21,793 nt of DNA from Proteiniphilum sp. UBA4977 (lineage in GTDB: Bacteria; Bacteroidota; Bacteroidia; Bacteroidales; Dysgonomonadaceae), in the NCBI GenBank assembly GCA_002398565.1, contig DGZP01000037.1, forward strand, positions 1 through 21,793. Reading direction: 5' to 3'. This document shows positions 15,328-21,793 of this stretch, piece after piece (the first letter of the stretch is position 1; every line of letters begins with the position of its first letter). Under the pieces are notes generated by a model. The model made no database searches, had not been told where the DNA came from, and saw only the letters and a program-made list of their open reading frames with translations. Both the position numbers and the translations under genes were made by a program.

Positions 15328-15987
15328 TTAAATATTCCATTGTTCCTGTTTGTATGCACTGTCCCAAAACATCCATTCCAGCTTCGAACAGGTCACAAAG
15401 GCTTTTGTCATGGCTATCTGTTGCTCCGTGGTACACTTTTCTGCCACCTCATCGCATATGGAAATGGCCAATGCATTTGACTTTTCGAACTCTTCGCCTC
15501 CGTACGTATCTATCCAACTCTGGTAAGGATTGTTCTGCGTGGTTTGATTCGCGAGGATATGATCTCCCACCTTCTTATAGATCCAGAAACAAGGCAAGAC
15601 GGCTCCCAGCATCGTCTCCAGGGATGCACTGCTTATTTGTCTCAAAAGATACGAAGTATATAACAGACAGGTGGGCGACGGTTCAATTTCATCATCCGGC
15701 TTTAATTTCAATTCATTGACAAATAGCCGGTGCAAATTGCGTTCAACCGTCATTGTCCCACCCGCAAAATGCAGGAATGCTTCTGCGTAACAGGAATGAT
15801 CGAACCTGGAGGCAATGGCAGCCAACACCTTTCGATAATCTGATAAGTAGAGGGTATCCTGACGGATATAAAAAATAAATTTCTCGCGTGGAAGCGTACC
15901 CTGCATCAGCTCTTTTATAAAGGGCGATGCAATTATCTCGTTGTATACGGGTTGGATCGTCGACCAGGCTTTTTTACTCCAGTTCAT
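15328..15987 (-). CDS. tenA: aminopyrimidine aminohydrolase / thiaminase II
   Basis: Hydrolyses aminomethyl-pyrimidine, a breakdown product of thiamine, to HMP, so that the pyrimidine half can be reused. The 219 residues form the all-helical TenA fold. The catalytic residues of B. subtilis TenA can be placed: Asp44 in RQDTLYLSDYR, Cys133 in GAVLPCFWIY and Glu204 in CSKLEWMFWDSAY. The start is set at MNWSKKAWST, where family similarity begins. An in-frame Met at 16056 would add 23 basic residues and overlap thiE. No signal peptide is visible, so the protein is cytoplasmic. It lies 46 bp after thiE and 12 bp before thiD. Confidence 0.93.
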   Translation of the reverse strand: MNWSKKAWSTIQPVYNEIIASPFIKELMQGTLPREKFIFYIRQDTLYLSDYRKVLAAIASRFDHSCYAEAFLHFAGGTMTVERNLHRLFVNELKLKPDDEIEPSPTCLLYTSYLLRQISSASLETMLGAVLPCFWIYKKVGDHILANQTTQNNPYQSWIDTYGGEEFEKSNALAISICDEVAEKCTTEQQIAMTKAFVTCSKLEWMFWDSAYKQEQWNI

Positions 15988-16033
15988 ATGCTTCTTTTTA
16001 AGTGCATGATTCCTCTTGAGATTCTTTCTATGA

Positions 16034-16690
16034 CTAAACCATGCGATTATTACCATGTTTTTTCGATTGATTCACCGTTTTAATCAGTTCCGACGCGGCG
16101 AGGCGGGGATCGGGAGCCGACATGATTGCCGAAACCACGGAGATGCCGGCAGCACCGGCAGCAATGACAGCCCGCGCATTCCATATATTAATTCCGCCGA
16201 TGGCCACACAGGGACACCTGGCAATGGAAGTAATGTCACGAACTCCCTCAAGACCCAACGCAGGTGCTGTATCGCTTTTGGTAGACGTACTGAACACCGG
16301 AGATATCCCGATGTAGTCTATATCTTCCCGGTTGGCTTCCATGACATTCGTCATATTCTCTACCGACAGGCCGATGATTTTATTCTTTCCCAATATTTTA
16401 CGGGCTATACCACAGGGAAGGTCCGACTGTCCCAAATGCAACCCGTCGGCATCGCAGGCCAGCGCGATATCAAGCCGATCATTGATGATAAGGGGAACAC
16501 GCCAGGGCGTCAGAAGCCTCTTCAACCGTACCGCCACCCGGTAAAACTCTCGGGAAGAACATTGCTTCTCACGGAGTTGCACCATGGTAACACCACCACG
16601 CACGGCTTCTCCGACAATATGTTCCAAGTCTCTCCCACCCGACAAGGAGCGATCGGTTACCAGGTATAAGCTTATATCAAAATCGGTCAT
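16034..16690 (-). CDS. thiE: thiamine phosphate synthase
   Basis: Couples HMP-PP with thiazole phosphate to form thiamine phosphate and pyrophosphate. The TIM-barrel protein has 218 residues and shows LYLVTDR at the N-terminus, QLREK (38-42), the pyrophosphate-binding NDR (70-72), DGLHLGQSDLP (82-92) and YIGISPVFSTSTKSD near 137-150. The phosphate loop AIGGIN and the GISVVSAIM end also fit. It overlaps thiM by four bases (ATGA). The C-terminal tail (QSKKHGNNRMV) is a little longer than usual. A TenI-type tautomerase is ruled out by the intact NDR and LREK motifs. Confidence 0.95.
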   Translation of the reverse strand: MTDFDISLYLVTDRSLSGGRDLEHIVGEAVRGGVTMVQLREKQCSSREFYRVAVRLKRLLTPWRVPLIINDRLDIALACDADGLHLGQSDLPCGIARKILGKNKIIGLSVENMTNVMEANREDIDYIGISPVFSTSTKSDTAPALGLEGVRDITSIARCPCVAIGGINIWNARAVIAAGAAGISVVSAIMSAPDPRLAASELIKTVNQSKKHGNNRMV

Positions 16691-17481
16691 AACTTAATAT
16701 TCTTTTTTATCTCATCTTCTCCGAGATTGAAGAGCACGTCCAGAAAGTTCATCTGCAGGCTGCCGTTTCCTTTCGACATCAAGGCGGCTATTTCTCCCGT
16801 TATTCCCATGATATACATACCGTGTGTTGCAGCCTCCAGGTAATCGCGGTTAATTGCGGCAAAAGTGGCAACAATAGCAGTTGCAGTGCAGCCCATGCCG
16901 GTAACTCTGCTCATCATCGGGTTCCCGTTATCTACGGTCTCCACCCTGTTCCCGTCGGTAATATAATCCCTCGCTCCACTGACGACGACCACGGCACCCG
17001 ACTGCAGGGCCAGGGCTTTGGCAGCTTCAAGGGCCGCGTCGGAAGAGTGTACGCTGTCGACGCCCTTGGTGCGCGCATTCCTGTCATCCAGAGCCATGAT
17101 CTCCGAAGCATTGCCTCTGATGATGGATGGCTTGCATACCTCAATGATTTCCCTGCTTATCTCTGACCGGTAAGGAGTGGCACCGGCACCCACGGGATCG
17201 AATATCACGGGGACAGAATTTTCCAAAGCTGTCTTGCCTGCAATAAGCATTGACTCTACCCATGCAGCCTCAAGCGTACCAATATTGATTACCAGCGAGG
17301 AGGCAATTGCTGCCATCGCTGCCACCTCATCGGAAGAATGAGCCATCACGGGTGAAGCTCCCACCGCTAAAATTGCATTGGCCGTGTTGTTCATTACCAC
17401 AAAGTTGGTTATATTATGAATCAACGGAGATTTTTTTCTTACAAGATGCAGATCTCTGATAATCTTTTCAATTTGGATCAT
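16687..17481 (-). CDS. thiM: hydroxyethylthiazole kinase
   Basis: Phosphorylates recovered 4-methyl-5-(2-hydroxyethyl)thiazole to the form used by ThiE. It is the defining enzyme of thiazole salvage. The 264-residue protein shows SPLIHNITNFVVMN near the start, GASPVMAHS, DPVGAGATPYR, IIRGNASEI and the GMGC motif at 195-198, in which Cys198 matches the catalytic-site cysteine of the Bacillus enzyme. The start is the Met of MIQIEKIIRDLHLV. Upstream in-frame Mets would add up to 16 unrelated residues. It is first in the operon, 131 bp after the leader terminator and about 210 bp after the TPP aptamer. Confidence 0.95.
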   Translation of the reverse strand: MIQIEKIIRDLHLVRKKSPLIHNITNFVVMNNTANAILAVGASPVMAHSSDEVAAMAAIASSLVINIGTLEAAWVESMLIAGKTALENSVPVIFDPVGAGATPYRSEISREIIEVCKPSIIRGNASEIMALDDRNARTKGVDSVHSSDAALEAAKALALQSGAVVVVSGARDYITDGNRVETVDNGNPMMSRVTGMGCTATAIVATFAAINRDYLEAATHGMYIMGITGEIAALMSKGNGSLQMNFLDVLFNLGEDEIKKNIKL

Positions 17482-17611
17482 TGTTTTGTTGTTTAAAATG
17501 AGACTATCCTTTGCCATGGCATAACTCAAAGAAGTTTGGTTCTACCCGCCCGGCTTAACAGAATAATTGATTTATAGATGTCACGTAATACTTGTATATC
17601 AATATTTTTTC

Positions 17612-17643
17612 AAAAAAAAACCGCTTCGTGGAGAACGAAACGG
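17612..17643 (-). terminator. riboswitch-controlled intrinsic terminator in the thiM leader
   Basis: On the minus strand a 9-bp stem (17643-17635 with 17629-17621, one G-U pair, CCGTTTCGT/ACGAAGCGG) around a 5-base loop is followed immediately by nine T residues (17620-17612). It lies between the TPP aptamer and thiM, the expected position for the expression platform of a riboswitch that works by premature termination. A nearby small hairpin (TGCAA/TTGCA, 17641-17660 region) could take part in switching. The remaining 130 bp up to thiM show no other feature. Confidence 0.85.
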
Positions 17644-17688
17644 CATAAAATGCAAGAATTTGCAATCCATTGATATACCATGTAAATT

Positions 17689-17769
17689 CCGTTTTCCTAC
17701 GATGTCAATTACAACATATCAGGTTCAAGGGTATGATCTCAGCTCTTTTAAAAAGAACACCCCTAACAG
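17689..17769 (-). ncRNA. TPP riboswitch aptamer (THI element)
   Basis: The minus strand carries the conserved THI-box parts in order: GGGGTG at the 5' side, CTGAGATCATACCC (17742-17729), GAACCTGATATG (17726-17715) and CGTAGG near the 3' side. The stems can be drawn by eye. P1 is CTGTT (17769-17765) with AACGG (17693-17689), P3 is TCTTTT with AAAAGA, and P4/P5 includes ATGT with ACAT. These are the pyrimidine- and pyrophosphate-sensing elements of the class. When TPP binds, the downstream terminator should form and the thiM-thiE-tenA-thiD transcript should stop. Confidence 0.95.
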
Positions 17770-17777
17770 CGATGTTG

Positions 17778-17785
17778 CGAATATA
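17778..17785 (-). promoter_or_regulatory. candidate promoter of the thi operon, -7 element
   Basis: Minus-strand TATATTCG matches TAnnTTTG at all but one position. The implied RNA start near 17772 falls just before P1 of the aptamer, which is the strongest argument for it. The -33 region (TTTTAC about 20 bases upstream) is only a weak match. Confidence 0.45.
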
Positions 17786-17967
17786 CGCAATAATTTATTG
17801 TAAAAGAAATTCAGGAGAAAAAATCAGGGTGAGTTCGTTAAAACAGGTGCCGGATCAGGACTCCTCATGCATTTTTCAGCCTACATAGTATAAATTACCT
17901 GAACCCACGAATCGCGTTTATATGTAGATTATTGCGGTAATAATGCAGTAAAAAGAGCTATTTTTCG

Positions 17968-17975
17968 TACCTTTG
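17968..17975 (+). promoter_or_regulatory. metG promoter, -7 element
   Basis: TACCTTTG, a perfect TAnnTTTG, implies RNA starting near 17981 and a leader of about 40 bases. No TTTG -33 box lies 19-21 bases upstream. The remaining stretch back to the thi promoter (about 17786-17967) contains no gene or structure that I can support, apart from a small ATTATT/AATAAT repeat. Confidence 0.55.
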
Positions 17976-17983
17976 CACCCTAT

Positions 17984-18017
17984 AACAAGAGCAATTCTTT
18001 ATTTCTTGTTGCAATTC
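17984..18017 (+). other. metG 5' leader hairpin with direct repeats
   Basis: The short leader consists of AACAAGA (17984-17990), GCAATTC (17991-17997), six bases, TCTTGTT (18004-18010, the complement of the first arm) and a second GCAATTC (18011-18017) ending two bases before the ATG. The hairpin would begin almost at the predicted 5' end of the mRNA. Confidence 0.45.
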
Positions 18018-18019
18018 AT

Positions 18020-20062
18020 ATGTCAAAAAAATTCAAACGCACACTGATCACATCCGCGCTGCCCTACGCCAATGGGCCGGTGCATATCGGACACCTGGCA
18101 GGAGTATATGTTCCTGCCGATATTTACGCCCGCTACCTGCGGCTGAAAGGAGAGGAGGTTCTTTTTATCGGTGGTTCCGACGAGCATGGAATTCCCATCA
18201 CCATCAAAGCCCGCAAGGAGGGCGTTACGCCCCAGGATATTGTAGACCGCTATCACGGTCTGATCAAAAAGTCGTTCGAAGAGTTTGGAATCACATTCGA
18301 CATCTATTCCCGCACCACTTCCGATATACATCGAAAAACAGCGTCCGACTTTTTCCGCACGCTCTATGATAAAAACGGGTTTACCGAGCAGGAGAGCGAG
18401 CAGTATTACGACGAGGAAGCGGGTCAGTTTCTGGCAGACCGGTATATCACCGGAACCTGCCCGCACTGTGGCAATGAAAGAGCTTATGGCGACCAGTGTG
18501 AACAGTGCGGCACCTCGCTCAGTCCCACCGACCTGATCAACCCAAAGTCTACCCTCAGCGGCAGTGTGCCGGTGATGCGGAACACGAAGCACTGGTATCT
18601 TCCCCTGGACAAGCACGAAGCATGGCTGCGCCAGTGGATACTGGAGGATCACAAAGAGTGGAAGACCAATGTATACGGCCAGTGCAAGTCGTGGCTCGAC
18701 CTGGGCCTGCAGCCACGCGCGGTGAGTCGCGACCTCGACTGGGGCGTGCCAGTGCCCGTGGAGGGTGCTGAAGGCAAGGTGCTCTATGTCTGGTTCGACG
18801 CTCCCATAGGATATATTTCGAACACCATTGAACTTCTTCCCAACGATTGGAAGAAGTGGTGGAAGGATGAGGATACCAAGCTGGTACATTTTATCGGAAA
18901 GGACAACATTGTCTTTCACTGCATCGTTTTTCCGGCGATGCTAAAGGCCGAAGGTTCTTACATCCTGCCGGAGAACGTACCTGCCAATGAGTTTCTGAAC
19001 CTTGAGGGAGATAAGATCTCCACCTCACGCAACTGGGCTGTATGGTTGCACGAGTACCTTGAAGAGTTTCCCGGAAAACAGGACGTGTTACGTTACGTGC
19101 TCACCGCCAACGCACCGGAGACCAAGGACAACGACTTCACCTGGAGGGACTTCCAGGCACGCAACAACAACGAACTGGTGGCGGTGCTGGGTAACTTTGT
19201 GAACCGGGCGCTGGTACTCACCCAGAAGTATTTCGACAACAAGGTTCCTGCTGCCGGGGAGCTTGCCGAATATGACCGGGAAACCATTGCAGAGGTAAAG
19301 CAGGTGAAGGAGGCGGTGGAACGGCAGCTGGAAAATTATCATTTCCGGGAGGCACAGAAGGAAGCGATGAACCTGGCACGTATCGGCAACAAGTACCTCG
19401 CGGATACCGAGCCGTGGAAAACGGCCAAAGCCGATATGGAGCGGACGGCGACCATCCTCAACATCGCCCTGCAAATTACGGCCAACCTGGCCATCGTGAT
19501 GGAACCATTTCTGCCCTTCACTGCCGAAAAACTACTGGCATTCCTTCGTACCGATCACCTGAGCTGGGATCACCTGGGTGATTTCGGCCTCCTTGCAGAA
19601 GGACATCAACTTGGCAAACCGGAACTTTTGTTTGAAAAAATAGAAGACGAAACAATCGAAAAACAGATTCAGAAACTGGAGGAAACAAAAAAAACCAATG
19701 AGGCAGTTGAACAAAAGGTAAAGCCTGTGAAAGAAACCGTTCAGTTCGACACGTTCGAGAAGCTGGATATCCGCGTGGGGACTGTGCTGGAGTGCGAGAA
19801 AGTCCCCAAAGCTGACAAGTTGCTCCGTTTCCTGCTCGACGACGGCCTGCAAAAACGAACCATTCTTTCCGGAATAGCGGCATACTATCCCAATCCCGAA
19901 GAGTTGGTGGGCAAGCAGATATGCTTTATTGCCAACCTGGAACCACGAAAAATGAGAGGGATCCTCTCCGAAGGAATGATCCTCTCTGCAGAAGATGTCG
20001 ATGGATCGCTTGCCCTGGTGACTCCCACGAAAACGGTAAACCCGGGGAGTCCTGTGGTGTAA
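18020..20062 (+). CDS. metG: methionyl-tRNA synthetase
   Basis: Charges initiator and elongator tRNA-Met with methionine. The 680-residue class I synthetase starts with the HIGH signature (22-25, in ANGPVHIGHLAG). It has a zinc-knuckle insertion with CPHC and CEQC pairs (from Cys147) and a KMSKS loop in the form KISTS (332-336), the form I would expect in Bacteroidota. The anticodon-binding helical domain follows (about 390-540). The C-terminus (about 574-680, FDTFEKLDIRVGTVLECEKVP onward) is a tRNA-binding OB-fold domain that usually mediates dimerisation. All parts are intact. It is transcribed away from the thi operon from its own promoter. Confidence 0.97.
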   Translation: MSKKFKRTLITSALPYANGPVHIGHLAGVYVPADIYARYLRLKGEEVLFIGGSDEHGIPITIKARKEGVTPQDIVDRYHGLIKKSFEEFGITFDIYSRTTSDIHRKTASDFFRTLYDKNGFTEQESEQYYDEEAGQFLADRYITGTCPHCGNERAYGDQCEQCGTSLSPTDLINPKSTLSGSVPVMRNTKHWYLPLDKHEAWLRQWILEDHKEWKTNVYGQCKSWLDLGLQPRAVSRDLDWGVPVPVEGAEGKVLYVWFDAPIGYISNTIELLPNDWKKWWKDEDTKLVHFIGKDNIVFHCIVFPAMLKAEGSYILPENVPANEFLNLEGDKISTSRNWAVWLHEYLEEFPGKQDVLRYVLTANAPETKDNDFTWRDFQARNNNELVAVLGNFVNRALVLTQKYFDNKVPAAGELAEYDRETIAEVKQVKEAVERQLENYHFREAQKEAMNLARIGNKYLADTEPWKTAKADMERTATILNIALQITANLAIVMEPFLPFTAEKLLAFLRTDHLSWDHLGDFGLLAEGHQLGKPELLFEKIEDETIEKQIQKLEETKKTNEAVEQKVKPVKETVQFDTFEKLDIRVGTVLECEKVPKADKLLRFLLDDGLQKRTILSGIAAYYPNPEELVGKQICFIANLEPRKMRGILSEGMILSAEDVDGSLALVTPTKTVNPGSPVV

Positions 20063-20160
20063 TTTAGTTAATTTAACCCTGTCATGGTAACTTTTCAGAA
20101 ACTGATGCATCTATAGAGATAGTAACTCGATGAAGTAAAAACCTCATAAATGATGATCGT

Positions 20161-20700
20161 ATGAAGAAACAAACACTTTTAATTGCTGCCATGCTGGTCA
20201 GCCTCACTGCCTTTTCGCAGAAGACACATCGCGTGATGGGTTGGAAGATATCCAGAGATCTTCCGCAAAATGAAATCAAACTGAACCTCGGAACCACCAT
20301 TATCGGGCTATACCCCGAAATCTCATACGAAAGGATACTCAGCGAAGATTTCAGTCTGGGTGCGGCATTGGGAGCAAGTCTGAGTGAAGACGAATATCCT
20401 CTATATTTCGGATTAATGCCCTATGCACGCTGGTTTTTTGGTGGTAGTGCAAGTAATCTCCAGAAATATGGCGCCGGGTTCTTTATTGAAGCCAACGGAG
20501 CCCTGTTATCTCAAAAAGAGTATTTGGACGGTGCCGCAAGCCCGACATCCGAGATTGGTGCCGGATTGGGACTGGCCCTGGGATGGAAATACCTCACACG
20601 CAATCACTGGATAGGCGAACTCTATTTCGGTGGCGGACGCGATTTTGTCAACGACGGTGGTTATCTCCGGTTTGGTATCACCATCGGAAAAAGATTCTGA
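20161..20700 (+). CDS. putative outer-membrane beta-barrel protein
   Basis: I cannot name this 179-residue protein. It has a clear Sec signal peptide (MKKQTLLIAAMLVSLTAFSQ, likely cut after about residue 20). The mature chain of alternating polar and hydrophobic residues is rich in Gly and aromatics (GTTIIGLYPEISYERIL, SLGAALGASL, YLRFGITIGKRF). The final residue is Phe, the recognition feature of outer-membrane barrel proteins. The pattern suggests about eight strands, similar to small DUF3575-like or OmpX/OmpW-type barrels. It begins 98 bp after metG and converges on the transporter gene with only seven bases between the stop codons. Confidence 0.75.
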   Translation: MKKQTLLIAAMLVSLTAFSQKTHRVMGWKISRDLPQNEIKLNLGTTIIGLYPEISYERILSEDFSLGAALGASLSEDEYPLYFGLMPYARWFFGGSASNLQKYGAGFFIEANGALLSQKEYLDGAASPTSEIGAGLGLALGWKYLTRNHWIGELYFGGGRDFVNDGGYLRFGITIGKRF

Positions 20701-20707
20701 AGAATTT

Positions 20708-21793
20708 TCAATTTGAGCTGACACTTCTCCAGAAGAACCCGCTGATTTCCTTCTTGTTGGGGAAAACGAAACTTGTCAGCCAGGCTATCAGGATGCCGGC
20801 AGCCATTCCGATAAAGCCGTACAGCAGGAACGACAGTGGAGTATTTTCCTTGACAACAAGCAATACACCCAAACCTGCTATCACACCGGTAAGCGCTGCT
20901 TTTGCTCCCACACGCGGAAAGAAAATTCCGAGAATGAAGAGTGCACCTAATCCACTGGTAAGCAGACCGAGGAAAGTGTTGAACTGGTCCCACAAAGAAG
21001 CGATGTTCCAGGTGGCCAGCATCAATGCCATTCCCAATCCCAATAATCCGCAGAGGAGACCCGACCAGCGGGCCACTTTCAATTGAGAAGCGAAGGTACG
21101 GCGCGGGAAGATTGTCTGGTAGAAGTCGGATGTAATGACTGCGGCAGATGAGTTGATGTTGGATGAAAGGGTTGACATGGCTGCGGCAAAGATGGCTGCA
21201 ATAAGCAGGCCGGCAAAACCCACAGGCATCTCCGACACGATAAACTGCGGAAATACCGAATCGATATTGGGATTGGTCACCATCATATTTGCCGGGTGAT
21301 CTGTATAGAAGGCGAAGAGGCCCGTCCCTATCAGAAAAAACAAAATGGTGACCGGTACGCTGAGGATACCATTCAGCCAGATGCTGCGGGAGGTTGCCTT
21401 TTCATCTTTTGTGCTCATATAGCGCTGTACTATGGACTGGTCACCGGTATAGGTGATGAGAGAGTTGGCTACCCCTCCGATTAGTACTACCCAGAATACC
21501 GGCTGTGTAAAATCGAACCGGAAGTCGAACGTCCGGAATTTGTGAAACTCGATGGAAGTGTGCCAGAATTCCCCCAGGCCTCCATCGATACCCATAATCA
21601 TCAAAACAAATGCAGCAAGTGCTCCAAAGACGAGAATAAATCCCTGTATGACGTCTCCCCAGACAACGGCCTCCATACCACCGCTGGTACTGTAGATGAT
21701 GGTTACCAACCCCATGACTACGATAGAGAGATAAATATCGAATCCTGTCACCGCATTCAGTGCCAGCGCAGGCAAAAACAGCACAATGGCAAT
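20708..21793 (-). CDS. sodium:solute symporter (SSS family), N-terminus outside window
   Basis: C-terminal part of an inner-membrane sodium-coupled transporter of the SSS/SGLT family. The open frame continues through the right edge (the last codons read Ile-Ala-Ile), so the GTG at 21784 is not a true start. About 361 residues are visible with many hydrophobic segments. Family landmarks are YSTSGGMEAVVWGDVIQGFILVFGA, TGDQSIVQRYMSTKDEKATSRSIWLNG, and AAIFAAAMSTLSSNINSSAAVITSDFYQ, the sodium-site region. Roughly a quarter to a third of the protein is missing. The substrate (sugar, sialic acid or other) cannot be inferred from this part or its neighbours. Confidence 0.92.
   Translation of the reverse strand: MAIVLFLPALALNAVTGFDIYLSIVVMGLVTIIYSTSGGMEAVVWGDVIQGFILVFGALAAFVLMIMGIDGGLGEFWHTSIEFHKFRTFDFRFDFTQPVFWVVLIGGVANSLITYTGDQSIVQRYMSTKDEKATSRSIWLNGILSVPVTILFFLIGTGLFAFYTDHPANMMVTNPNIDSVFPQFIVSEMPVGFAGLLIAAIFAAAMSTLSSNINSSAAVITSDFYQTIFPRRTFASQLKVARWSGLLCGLLGLGMALMLATWNIASLWDQFNTFLGLLTSGLGALFILGIFFPRVGAKAALTGVIAGLGVLLVVKENTPLSFLLYGFIGMAAGILIAWLTSFVFPNKKEISGFFWRSVSSN

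Noticed and set aside
17567..17888. Short plus-strand frames in the thiM-metG gap
   Set aside because: They run antisense through the TPP aptamer and terminator, which explain the conserved sequence.
18023..18919. 298-codon minus-strand frame opposite metG
   Set aside because: Antisense to the intact catalytic domain of metG, with no recognisable motif or promoter.

Overview
This window looks like a chromosomal segment of a member of the Bacteroidota, most likely order Bacteroidales. Dysgonomonadaceae-like relatives such as Proteiniphilum or Petrimonas are my best guess from gene content, not a measurement. The evidence is threefold. Start codons lack Shine-Dalgarno sequences. Several genes are preceded by the Bacteroidota -7 element TAnnTTTG. 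The protein set is also typical: a long alanine/glycine symporter, a Tat-type Gfo/Idh/MocA oxidoreductase, and a beta-barrel ending in Phe. Almost all of it is housekeeping or metabolic DNA. I see no rRNA, tRNA, CRISPR array, phage, transposase or defence island.

Layout. Positions 232-5715 (minus) hold a compact run read pyrH - frr - rsgA - cls - aroK - alanine dehydrogenase, with overlaps or short gaps. It covers UMP kinase, ribosome recycling, 30S maturation, cardiolipin synthesis, shikimate phosphorylation and alanine metabolism. Positions 5815-7358 (minus) hold yraN - mmcQ/yjbR-like - birA. Rightward from 7524 come a small ribbon-helix-helix-like protein, tadA, an unknown exported protein with a textbook promoter, an HD-domain phosphohydrolase and an NADPH-dependent FMN reductase ending in a strong hairpin terminator. 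A convergent Gfo/Idh/MocA oxidoreductase (10153-11526, minus) is divergent from a sodium:alanine/glycine symporter (11677-13380, plus). Between that symporter and a minus-strand SDR protein lies a ~165-bp imperfect palindrome with 14-bp terminal inverted repeats, the main non-genic structure here.

Positions 14503-17769 (minus) are a thiamine salvage operon, thiM - thiE - tenA - thiD. It is headed by a TPP riboswitch aptamer (17689-17769) and an intrinsic terminator (17612-17643), which suggests shut-off by transcription termination when TPP is plentiful. Together the four enzymes can recover both the thiazole and pyrimidine halves of thiamine and rejoin them. No de novo genes (thiC, thiG, thiH, thiS) are in the window. 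To the right are metG (18020-20062), an unknown outer-membrane-type protein, and the C-terminal part of a sodium:solute symporter running off the right edge.

I did not find a clearly new multi-gene system. The observations most worth a second look are the palindromic MITE-like element, a duplicated beta-rich motif in an insertion of the alanine symporter, an SDR protein lacking the YxxxK pair, the riboswitch-terminator architecture, and a hairpin/direct-repeat leader before metG.
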